Origin: Paulinella micropora
Lineage: Eukaryota > Cercozoa > Imbricatea > Euglyphida > Paulinellidae
Direction of reading: 5' to 3'
Assembly: GCA_019918135.1 (NCBI GenBank)
Contig: WBZZ01002035.1
Coordinates: 1-60,000 of the forward strand
DNA: 60,000 nucleotides
The notes under the pieces are model-generated. The model was not told where the DNA came from and ran no database searches. It saw nothing but the letters and a program-made list of their open reading frames with translations. This document shows, in pieces, positions 41,107 to 48,748 of the stretch; position 1 is the first letter of the stretch; the number at the start of each line of letters is the position of its first letter. The position numbers and the translations under genes were made by a program.

Positions 41107-41334
41107 ACCTAGTGCGGACCAAGAAAAAAGGAGAGCGCGGCGCAAAAACAAAAAAAAAAATAGTGGATTTAAGAGAAACGACTCGTGTTTTTTAAAGTAA
41201 AAAAGTCTTTCGCGACCAAGCGTCAATTTCTCGGAAGTCCCCGTTCCCGGCCGGCAAAAAAAAGAAGAGGATCCGGCGTGTTGCTTCTTTTCTTTGTTTT
41301 TCTTTTAATGAACTGTCTCTCTTTTGTGAAAACA

Positions 41335-41610
41335 ACTGAAACACTTACGGCGGAGAACTTTGCTGATATTGATGCCACAACTTCAATCGTGTCCAAAGAT
41401 ACTAGTGCGACTGCTCTCGGCGGTGCCACTATAACTGATGTCATTCTTAAACTTTATGTTAATGCTACTTCTAGCCAGCTTATTGACCTGCGAACTTACG
41501 ACATTCAACTTTCTCCTGGTGAAAATCTAACATTTTTACAAAAGTCTGTCGCGACGGTTAATAATGGAGGAAATGTGAGTGTTATTGCTAATTTCTTAGA
41601 AGACCATTGA
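41335..41610 (+). pseudogene. Virion spike/fibre-type protein, C-terminal part
   Basis: Resumes AT-rich viral composition with ETLTAENFADIDATTSIVSK, ALGGATITDVILKLYVNATS, LIDLRTYDIQLSPGENLTFL and NNGGNVSVIANFLEDH, ending at TGA 41,608-41,610. It is probably the missing end of the protein at 36,317. The frame upstream to about 41,310 is of mixed origin, so the exact junction is uncertain. Confidence 0.55.
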
Positions 41611-41668
41611 TGTGAATGTATATTTATTTTTGTAATATCTTTTTTCTATACAATATAGTAAAGGAGAT

Positions 41669-42276
41669 ATGTATAGTCGTAAGTTGTATGTTGTGGGTGA
41701 TAGGCGGTTTCTAACAAAAAAATCTATCAAATCCTACATAAGAAGAATAATAAACAAATATAACGATGGTGAAGTGCTGAACCCAGAAGATAGCAATTTC
41801 GTGCTAGACCTAATAACCCATCACCCTTGTCTAAAAAATGGCATCATTGATGTTGAAAGTAATTTGACCACTGGAAGGAAACGCTTTCGTGTAGATGGTA
41901 AGCCGTTTTCGTGGAATTGCTGTGTTGAACTCATAGGGCTTAGCAAATTTAAAAAATGGCGAGAGTGATAAAAGATGCGAGCAGGAATACAATAAGACCG
42001 CAAATACAAGCATGACTTGACCTTATGGCTATTGATGTATTCGTAGAACCACGATACATATGCGAAATAAGTGGCGATATATATGAGCGGGTTGATGTCC
42101 ATATTGACCACCACTTTGACATCATGCAATTCAAAGACATCCTTAAACAATATCTTGAAGTAAATAGAGAATTAGAAGTTGAAGACAACCTTTTGAAAGA
42201 ACCACATTTCACCAAATTTAGCGACTTTCACAAACAGAAAGCAATACTGCGAATAATAAAAAAGAAATCAATATAA
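41669..42276 (+). pseudogene. DUF3223 plus HNH-type nuclease, frameshift and stop
   Basis: The first frame (41,669-41,968) has RFLTKKSIKSYIRRIINKYN, LNPEDSNFVLDLITHHP and GRKRFRVDGKPFSWNCCVEL, the DUF3223 pattern. The second (from about 41,970) has RYICEISGDIYERVDVHIDH and MQFKDILKQYLEVN, the C..SG...DH HNH-like part that follows DUF3223 in phage and algal-virus proteins. A frameshift lies near 41,965 and an in-frame TGA at 42,013-42,015. Likely a homing or DNA-processing nuclease, now dead. Confidence 0.7.
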
Positions 42277-42293
42277 GAGGTAAAATGTATCTC

Positions 42294-42482
42294 TTACGGT
42301 AAATACTTTTTCACTTCATCTTTATTCTTAAACCACGGCTGTTGAACTAGCCATTCAAGATACTCTTTGTCAATCTTGGCAATATCTTCAATTTTTTTAT
42401 GTATATATTTTCCATATTGTAGAACTTTATTTACTTCTTCCTCTTCATCGGGAATTTCTTTTTTTGCTTCGGCTTCACTCAT
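42294..42482 (-). CDS. ExoX C-terminal-like small protein, copy 1
   Basis: From MSEAEAKKEIPDEE (42,482; an upstream ATG at 42,524 is less likely) to about 63 residues. YGKYIHKKIEDIAKIDKEYL then EWLVQQPWFKNKDEVKKYL matches the FGKYKGK.I.EIA..D..YI.WL module of ExoX-like_C/DUF3820 proteins, which usually accompany nucleases. Paralogue of the next gene upstream. Confidence 0.7.
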   Translation of the reverse strand: MSEAEAKKEIPDEEEEVNKVLQYGKYIHKKIEDIAKIDKEYLEWLVQQPWFKNKDEVKKYLP

Positions 42483-42520
42483 TGTTAGGTTGTATATTAT
42501 ATAAAATTTATTTATTATAA

Positions 42521-42796
42521 TCATAAATACTTTTTCAATTCATCCTTATTTTGGACCCAAGGCTGACGAACTAACCATTCAATGTATGGCTTATCAATCT
42601 TTGCGATGTCTTCTATTTTTTTGCCCTTGTATTTGCCGAAGTGAAATGTGTCTTTGGGTTCAGCATTTCTCATTTCTTCAATCGCTTTTATTTCGTCGTG
42701 GATTACCTTTTGGACATCTTCCAACGAGAAGGATTTTTTTTCGCCTTCAATGGAAAGTTGTTGGAACTTCTCGCACAGTCTAGTGAGGGCGGACAT
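42521..42796 (-). CDS. ExoX C-terminal-like small protein, copy 2
   Basis: 91 residues, MSALTRLCEKFQQLSIEG, helical middle, then FHFGKYKGKKIEDIAKIDKP and YIEWLVRQPWVQNKDELKKY. Tandem duplicate of the 42,294 gene, sharing the same C-terminal module; the two are separated by about 40 bp. No catalytic nuclease residues, so it is probably a binding or regulatory module. Divergent from the lipase gene at 42,847. Confidence 0.72.
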   Translation of the reverse strand: MSALTRLCEKFQQLSIEGEKKSFSLEDVQKVIHDEIKAIEEMRNAEPKDTFHFGKYKGKKIEDIAKIDKPYIEWLVRQPWVQNKDELKKYL

Positions 42797-42846
42797 AGTA
42801 GGGTGTACATAGTAGGAAGGAAAAAAAATTAAATAATTAATATAGA

Positions 42847-43800
42847 ATGTCCGAGTGGATTGTCTTTGTTAAGGCTTACTCCGTCAAACACAAAATAAGC
42901 TATGGGGAAGCATTGAAAAAGGCTGGTAAGGAATACAGAAAGCAAAAGGGTGGCAATGCGGAGTTGTCTGAGGATGTCTATTTGTCGCGGTCAGATAGAA
43001 AAGGTGCTGACGGATGGAAGCCAGTCGCGAGCAAAGAAAAATCAACAGTGTATGAAAAAGACGGTAAAGCGATTGTAGCATTTAGAGGAAGTGCTGATAA
43101 GCGAGACCTGCTAACCGACGTCGCCTTGGTGAAGGGTGTATTAAAAAGAACGCCGAGATATAAGGAGGAACAGAAGCTGGTTAATGAAGTCATAAAGAAA
43201 TATGGTAAGGATAATGTAGAGCTAACGGGTCATTCGTTAGGTGGCACAATAGCAAAAGATTTAAGCCGACAGACTGGGGTGAAGGCTACAACATACAATA
43301 AAGGTAGTAGCACAAAAGACCTCATTGAAGGAGTAATTGACCGAGTAGCGGTGAAAGTAAATCCAAAAGGTAAAAGGGCGAAGACCGCGAAGCTAACCAC
43401 TAACTACCTAACCGCATTTGACCCCGTATCATTGTTAGGGGCTACGGCGGTAAATACTAAGCTAGTGAAGCCGACGAGGGGTGTTCATACAATTAGAAGC
43501 TTCAAAGGTAAAGGAGCCAAAAAAATTATTTATGACTTTCATACATCATTTGATAGTCCAATATCGTTCAAGCAGGTGGCACGACTTAAAGCAACATATA
43601 ACAAATTCATTGACAGTATGTCTAGATTTATCCACACTGGTGTTGTTCGGCCTTGTGAGCAGTGGATGGTGGATGAGAATGTCGGCTGGATGTCAGCATA
43701 CGGTTTCTTGTCTGGTATCGTTTTTTTTCTATCAAATTTCTGCTCAATATTGTCAATCGTAATGAATATATGTTCTTTGGTATCCCTAGTAATAGTATGA
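42847..43800 (+). CDS. Class 3 lipase-like protein
   Basis: The N-terminal 35 residues (WIVFVKAYSVKHKISYGEAL) match a short helical module common at the start of viral proteins in this group. The lipase domain has AIVAFRGSADKRDLLTDVAL and the nucleophile elbow VELTGHSLGGTIAKDLS, with AFDPVSLLG (possible Asp) and a possible catalytic His (GVHTIRSF or DFHTSF). It may breach host membranes during entry or exit. The frame continues 262 bp antisense to the helicase end; the natural stop was probably near 43,575, so the last 75 residues look spurious. Confidence 0.8.
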   Translation: MSEWIVFVKAYSVKHKISYGEALKKAGKEYRKQKGGNAELSEDVYLSRSDRKGADGWKPVASKEKSTVYEKDGKAIVAFRGSADKRDLLTDVALVKGVLKRTPRYKEEQKLVNEVIKKYGKDNVELTGHSLGGTIAKDLSRQTGVKATTYNKGSSTKDLIEGVIDRVAVKVNPKGKRAKTAKLTTNYLTAFDPVSLLGATAVNTKLVKPTRGVHTIRSFKGKGAKKIIYDFHTSFDSPISFKQVARLKATYNKFIDSMSRFIHTGVVRPCEQWMVDENVGWMSAYGFLSGIVFFLSNFCSILSIVMNICSLVSLVIV

Positions 43801-44642
43801 ATATCGCCGTTATGAACAACCTTTGTATTACAACGAAACACAACCTGATGACCTGTTTTAAGTGGTTTATTTTGTAGCATTTTGTTATTTCTTTTATTAA
43901 CATTGTTGTTAGAGTGGTGTAATATTAAAGGTGGGTTTTTGTCGGTCGGTTTCGGGTGTGGCTTAACTTGCTTATTGAGAGCATCTAATTCTTCAAGTGT
44001 TAGTATATTAGGTAGGCAGTCTTTTGCTTTATGTTGGCTAAGCTCATTACCGCCGACCTTGTAATAGTCTTCTACCTTATTTAAGATAGATTGTAGAACT
44101 AGGTCTTTGGCTTGTCTGTAATTTGTATCAAGATTTATTTTTGTAAATAGCTTGAAAGTTTTTGACTTGTGGAATGGTTCGGATGTTGGGTCTGGGCAAG
44201 GAAGCTGAGCTAAGTGGCCAAACAGAATAATTGATACACTGCCAAATGGTCTGTTGATTTTGGTGTATTTTCTGAGCATATGGTCCAGACTTTCTAAATT
44301 CTTGGATGTAAGCATAGAAACTTCATCAATGGTTATTCTGTGATTAATTGCTTCTTCGCCAACTGGTATCGGTAGCGGTAGCCTATCATATAGCATTGTT
44401 AGTATTTTTTGGAGTGTATATTCAGAATTAATAACTTGGCGGGCATTGTGTGTCATAGCGGTTGATAAAGTCTTTTTGTCTTTGAAATGTGTGTTAGTGT
44501 ATTTTGATGGCTGACCAGTTAGATATTTAATCATTTCAGATTTACCCGTTCCAGCTTTGCCGTGAATAAGTAATAATTCTTGTTCTGGTAAAGGCACTTT
44601 TTTTGTCTTTGGTGCTATAATCTGGAAGCTCTGTATTCTCAA
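43539..44642 (-). CDS. SF1 helicase, Pif1/Dda-like
   Basis: Walker A LLLIHGKAGTGKSEMI, Walker B ITIDEVSMLTS, GHLAQLPCP (motif III), INLDTNYRQ (motif IV), TIHCSQGRT (motif V) and LLYVALSRAT (motif VI) are all present in order. ATP-driven unwinding for viral replication. The frame begins inside the end of the polymerase frame, shifted by one, with an A7 run at about 44,598-44,604. It may be the C-terminal half of one polymerase-helicase protein joined by frameshifting, or the offset may be a mutation. Superfamily 1 is notable, because many relatives use a superfamily 3 helicase. Confidence 0.82.
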   Translation of the reverse strand: MRIQSFQIIAPKTKKVPLPEQELLLIHGKAGTGKSEMIKYLTGQPSKYTNTHFKDKKTLSTAMTHNARQVINSEYTLQKILTMLYDRLPLPIPVGEEAINHRITIDEVSMLTSKNLESLDHMLRKYTKINRPFGSVSIILFGHLAQLPCPDPTSEPFHKSKTFKLFTKINLDTNYRQAKDLVLQSILNKVEDYYKVGGNELSQHKAKDCLPNILTLEELDALNKQVKPHPKPTDKNPPLILHHSNNNVNKRNNKMLQNKPLKTGHQVVFRCNTKVVHNGDIHTITRDTKEHIFITIDNIEQKFDRKKTIPDKKPYADIQPTFSSTIHCSQGRTTPVWINLDILSMNLLYVALSRATCLNDIGLSNDV

Positions 44643-46377
44643 AGGCTGAGAACTCTGGATATTGTTTATGTGGTGTTTCTAAGAATTTTTGTAATGGTAG
44701 TATGTCTTTGAAACCGCTATGTCGCTGGTATGTTATTCGTGGTTCGCCATTTATGTAGGAAACGAAACAAGTCATATTAAGTTGTGGTGCTGTGAACTCG
44801 TCTTGTTCTAAAGCCTCGGGGCGAAATTCTTTTCCTGTTTTCATATATTGACCTTCGTATGCGATACTGTCTGTATTAGAATATAACAAAGTCCGCCCAG
44901 TATTTACAAGTTTTAACATTTGGTTATGAAGAACTATCTTTTGGTATGCTAGCACATAGCCAGTTAAATGAGACATTTGAAATATGTTGTCCGTTGGGTT
45001 TGTATCTTGGTATGTGTATATCATTCGCTCTGGTAGTAGGTCATCCTTCATTTCGGCATACTTACTTTTATCGTATTTAACTCGTTTCAGGAACAATAAT
45101 CTATACCCTTTTTCTTTCATCATAAAATGTATTCGCTCGTTGTATGTTTTTGAAATGGTAGATACTTGCTGAGTTCGGTGTATGTTAGTATTGAGAGAGC
45201 CTACTAGTAAGTTGGTTGCTTTGGCTAAGGTGTCGTGTTCAAAGCCAGGCTTATCAAAGTAATAATCTTGTATATTTGATATGTGTTCTGAGAAGGTTTT
45301 GAAGAGGTTGAAATGGTCGTCTGCTACATATAATCTCTTAATAAATATCTTAACCCCTTAGTCAAACATATACAACAATGCGGGTATGGGTTGGCATTGT
45401 GTTCCTTTTGTGGTGTAGCAGTTGAAGAAGGTTGGAACTTTGAGGTGCTTTTGGTCGTAATCAAAAACCGCATAACCGTGTAGAGGCTTTACCTTATTGT
45501 AGTATTCTTGTGTCATATTTTGGTTTATATTAATTATGTTGCGAGGGGCAATCGGGTATTCATTGAAGTATGATGACATTTCCCCTAGATTACCTAACGA
45601 AGCATTTGTATAAGCTTTTACCATATCAATCTGGTGTATCTTGTTTGGGTTCTTGGCGTAATGCTTAAAGATATGATGAAATGGTATTTGACCAGATTTC
45701 ACGTGTCGTAATATTAGGTTCAGTAATTTGTGTATGGAACTTAGGTTATGTTTTTGTATGAGAGTATATATAAATAATTGTTTGAAGTATGATGGTAATG
45801 ACCAAGCGGGAGTATCTTTGGGAACGAATGATGCGTGCTTGAAACGGTCTAAGCATTTGTAGTTTAGTTTGTTTTCTTTATCTACTATTCCTACAATATT
45901 TCCAGATTGGTCTGTCATTGAATAACACTCCTTATGTTCTAATTCAAGTTTAGTTTGTATATTGTTGAGTTCTTCTTGTGATATCCATGTGTTCTCGTAT
46001 TGGTTCGTAGATAGTTTCACATTACTTGCTTCGTGGTTAGTAGCATATTGGGGCCGTGGCTCTGGTATGTTTTCGTTAATATCGTATAATAGCTCAATTG
46101 ATTTTATGTGTTGGATACAGATGTCCTTTTGTTTTCCTTGTATTAATGTGGCGTGATAATCATTACATCTGATTATTATCTGTTTTGGGTATTCCTTAGT
46201 AGATGCTCGCCACAGTATATTCATACCATCAAATACATAAATCCTACATCGGATGAAGTCTTCCATTTCGTCAATGTCCTTAAAGTTTGCTGTGGCATAT
46301 TTGATATCCTTAAAGCGGTCTAGTATCACACTATCTCGTTTTCGTTTTCTATTGTTTGGGTTTGGAAAGTCTTTCAT
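44542..46377 (-). pseudogene. DNA polymerase, family-B-like, with an in-frame TAA
   Basis: A 339-codon frame starting MKDFPNPNNRKRKRDS ends at TAA 45,358-45,360. The same frame then continues without further stops to 44,542. Motif A is HQIDMVKAYTNASLG and motif C is LLYSNTDSIAYEG (the D.DS-type metal site, with Asn for the first Asp); QMLKLVNTGRTLLYSNTDS and LSNYFK-type helices surround it. It could be a protein-primed PolB or the TV-Pol type; I cannot separate these by eye. It lies 6 bp downstream of the 46,384-46,848 gene, consistent with joint transcription. Confidence 0.72.
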
Positions 46378-46383
46378 AATACA

Positions 46384-46848
46384 TTATAGCACACAGTTTA
46401 TTTCACCCTGTGCCATTGGTATGACAATATGATTTAGCGGATTAACTTGGTCTATTGTAATGACTTTAATGTCTTTGTCTTCTCTTTGTTCATACCATCT
46501 GGCTTGCTGTTCCACAAAGTTTCTAACAGCATTGATTGTTCGCTTCAATACGTTAGCTTGGTATATTCCTCTGACTGGTCCATTGTATCATTCATAATCC
46601 AGATGGACGAGATAGCTTGTATTTGGGTTTAGCTGTTGGAGACGAGCTTCCCATCCTGGGGCATATGGTATAACGAGTGAGCCTTGTCTGCCGACGAGTT
46701 CGGGGTGGTAATCTGTCAATCTGTTTATAAGTCGCAGGGCGGTTGGAGTTGTAATGAGATACCATCTTCTTTTGCCTCTTTCTCTGATGTAGACTCCTCG
46801 TTGCTCAATTTGGTAGAGCGGAAATAGTTCTGATTGGTATTGGTCCAT
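46384..46848 (-). pseudogene. Unknown 150-residue viral protein with in-frame TGA
   Basis: MDQYQSELFPLYQIEQRGVY, IRERGKRRWYLITTPTALRL, GSLVIPYAPGWEARLQQLNP, then TGA at 46,588-46,590. The same frame continues GIYQANVLKRTINAVRNFVE and VNPLNHIVIPMAQGEINCVL to TAA 46,384-46,386. TATATACAATG abuts its start, as at the fibre gene. First gene of the polymerase cluster on this strand; no family recognised. Confidence 0.55.
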
Positions 46849-46960
46849 TGTATATAGATAGGCAGGATAAATTTTTTGAAAAATAATTATTTAATGCTTT
46901 ACATATATCTATATGTTATATTTAGATGTAAAATATTTTACTGATACCAAAAATGGTTGA

Positions 46961-47161
46961 TTAATTCGACTTGCTCAGTCGCTCTTCTAACTCCTGTATC
47001 TTCTTTTGTATTCTTCTATATCGTGTGTATTGTATTAACTTCTGTGCTTTGGTTCGCCGTTCTTCGTTTAATCTATCTTTATTACGGTAATAGTATGCGA
47101 GAGCTTTCTCATTATTCCTTTTTCTCCTTGCGTCTCCTTCATATATCTTTGGTCGTGGCAT
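46961..47161 (-). CDS. Small basic helical protein
   Basis: 66 residues: MPRPKIYEGDARRKRNNEKA then LAYYYRNKDRLNEERRTKAQ and IQKKIQELEERLSKS. Basic region followed by a heptad-like helix, reminiscent of small viral DNA-binding proteins; weak bZIP-like appearance. Preceded by ATAAATATAAT. Confidence 0.55.
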   Translation of the reverse strand: MPRPKIYEGDARRKRNNEKALAYYYRNKDRLNEERRTKAQKLIQYTRYRRIQKKIQELEERLSKSN

Positions 47162-47200
47162 ATTATATTTATGTAATATTATTTTTATAAATGTAAATAA

Positions 47201-48013
47201 TTATTTAATAATACGACCACACGACTCTTTGTGTTTTGTTAAAGTTATGTTATCAATTATTACCATAGAGCAATATTGACACCGTGCTATTAACGATTGT
47301 GTCATCAATACATTTAATAGTTCTGGCCCCATAACTGTCGTTTTGTATTGTTCTAATAATGAGGTAGCTTCTTTATTTCGTTTAATATTACCACATCTCA
47401 ATTCGTGTATTCTTAGAGTTATGTTATTATTTATTACCTTAGAGCAATATATACATTTCTTATCTGGTAATTTGTATTCTTTTGGCTGTAATGCTTCGGG
47501 GATTGGTGGTGCTATTGGTATAGGATGCTTTCGCTTTGTGTGTTGAATTAGACTATCTCGTCTCATTTCCATATCACATTGCGGGCATTTGACTTTTTCT
47601 GCTTGTCGTTTTCTGGCATATTCTCGTTTCTTTTGTTTTCTTTCTTCGCTTAATATTCTTTTCTTATTTTCGTGTATTTCTTTGATATGTATATTTAGCC
47701 AGTCTCGCCTCATTTCTTTATCACATTGCGGACATTTGACTTTTCTAGCTTTTTCGGGTTGTCGTTTTCTATCATATTCTTTTTTATATGCTTTTTGTTC
47801 AGGTGTTAATATTTGTTTGTGTGTTTTAGCATATTCATTCTGGTATTTTTTACAGCATTCCTTACAGTAGTTTCTATTAGCATATGAATTTTCTTGGGTT
47901 CTTACAACTTTACAATTTCTACATACCTTTAAGCATTCATCACACATTATATATGTATATCCTTGTAATGATATTCGCCTGTATCCTTTCTTGTCGCAAT
48001 ATTCGCAATTCAT
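47201..48013 (-). CDS. Zinc-finger protein with four C2H2/C2HC fingers
   Basis: 270 residues, intact. The N-terminus has CEYCDKKGY, CDECLKVCRNCK and NYCKECC zinc-ribbon-like clusters. Four fingers follow: CPQCDKEMRRDWLNIHIKEI-H, CPQCDMEMRRDSLIQHTKRK-H, CIYCSKVINNNITLRIHELR-C and CQYCSMVIIDNITLTKHKES-C. Two are repeated in pairs, so internal duplication is likely. Nearest gene to the right TIR. Probably DNA- or RNA-binding; it may act as a viral regulator. Confidence 0.75.
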   Translation of the reverse strand: MNCEYCDKKGYRRISLQGYTYIMCDECLKVCRNCKVVRTQENSYANRNYCKECCKKYQNEYAKTHKQILTPEQKAYKKEYDRKRQPEKARKVKCPQCDKEMRRDWLNIHIKEIHENKKRILSEERKQKKREYARKRQAEKVKCPQCDMEMRRDSLIQHTKRKHPIPIAPPIPEALQPKEYKLPDKKCIYCSKVINNNITLRIHELRCGNIKRNKEATSLLEQYKTTVMGPELLNVLMTQSLIARCQYCSMVIIDNITLTKHKESCGRIIK

Positions 48014-48115
48014 TTTTTATAAATAATGATGTGTAATGTTTAGAACATAATTCATTTATGGTTGGACCAAAAGACACAAAAAGAATTGGGAACTTGACCA
48101 CACAACTTTTTTTTC

Positions 48116-48262
48116 TTTTTTAGCAGTATGTAAAAAACGGGGATTTATGTTGTTATCTCTTAATACGACAGACTTTGTAAAAAATGGCAAACGATAGCAA
48201 AATCTGGGGGGGGGGTGATGTGGCGTGCCACAGAAACCCCACCCCAGCCTTCCTTATTTTTT
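48116..48262. repeat. Provirus terminal inverted repeat, right
   Basis: Inverted copy of 17,283-17,437, running from TAGCAGTATGTAAAAAACGG to GCCTTCCTTATTTTTT. Short indels against the left copy (for example AATAAGAGATATTAAC against the shorter form here). Outward ATG at 48,184. Confidence 0.92.
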
Positions 48263-48268
48263 ATCTTT
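48263..48268. repeat. Target-site duplication ATCTTT, right
   Basis: Second copy of the hexamer at 17,277-17,282; the gag sequence continues directly after it. Confidence 0.9.
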
Positions 48269-48352
48269 CGCAGCATTCGAAGTCGCAGCAGGCAGCTGAG
48301 GAACCCTCAGCGAAACCTTCGCTCGCTCATAACCAAAGCTACCACCAGACAT
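48263..48352 (-). pseudogene. gag: First 30 codons of the interrupted gag
   Basis: Starts at ATG 48,352. Encodes a SGGSF.YERAKVSLRVPQLP and AATSNAAKD sequence that ends at the target site. The next codons are at 17,276 downwards, beyond the provirus. The related copy at 54,519-54,834 has the two parts joined. Confidence 0.75.
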
Positions 48353-48359
48353 CTCAATT

Positions 48360-48748
48360 ATATTAATCACACGAAGTACGACCCGTGTGGGTATTCCCGA
48401 GTTCAATAAAACTACTTTAATGACAATGCAGAACTGTCAGAACTGAAAGTAACTGACCAACGGTAAAGGTAATGTTCTATGTCATTCTAGAAGGAAGATT
48501 GAGTTCAATAATGACTGGTAAACGCAATCGTTCAAATAGAATAACCGGAAATGAATAGTTGTTACATTATTACCTTATTCCGTTCTGCACACCGACCTAG
48601 AAGAATCTATAAATATAATGCCACAGTAATGCCATTATTCAGGCAATAAGCAGGTAAAAGTGGCTAGTCAGTAAATATCGGTGTGCGGTGGCAAATGTCC
48701 AAACCGTAACGGTAACTAGTGATATTAGAGTTCTAACTAGGAAGTATT
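48360..48748 (-). repeat. 5' leader/LTR-like region of the gag retroelement, copy 1
   Basis: About 390 bp upstream of the gag start, closely repeated at 54,842-55,239 in the same orientation (for example CCTTATTCCGTTCTGCACAC, TCTATAAATATAATGCCACA, GGTGTGCGGTGGCAAATGTC). Copy 1 lacks a TTTCACAC-containing 8-bp piece. Could be an LTR plus leader, but no matching 3' copy was found. Confidence 0.7.

Larger units (their letters stand above)
37279..41330. other. GC-rich foreign segment splitting the spike gene
   Basis: Base composition switches sharply at about 37,279 and returns at about 41,280-41,335. The segment starts in the middle of a gene and carries two minus-strand frames and one plus-strand frame. 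It also has CA-rich tracts and several C-runs. I found no inverted repeats or target duplication at its edges. A recurring intergenic word (ATTAAACGATT followed by TTTTTTAAAAA / TTTTAAAAAAG) occurs at about 37,642 and 38,339. Origin unknown: host, another virus, or assembly chimaera. Confidence 0.6.
17283..48262. mobile_element. Polinton-like virus / virophage-type provirus, 30,980 bp
   Basis: Bounded by inverted repeats of about 150 bp and an ATCTTT duplication. It encodes the hallmark set of this virus class: rve integrase, FtsK/A32-type packaging ATPase, adenain-like cysteine protease, minor and major capsid candidates, and a family-B-like polymerase with helicase. Two later insertions (22,356-28,662 and about 37,279-41,330) add about 10.3 kb, so the original element was about 20.6 kb, within the range of known Polinton-like viruses. 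Several genes carry lesions, so the copy is probably not autonomous. Whether it is closer to Polinton-like viruses, adintoviruses or Mavirus-type virophages needs phylogeny. Confidence 0.9.
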
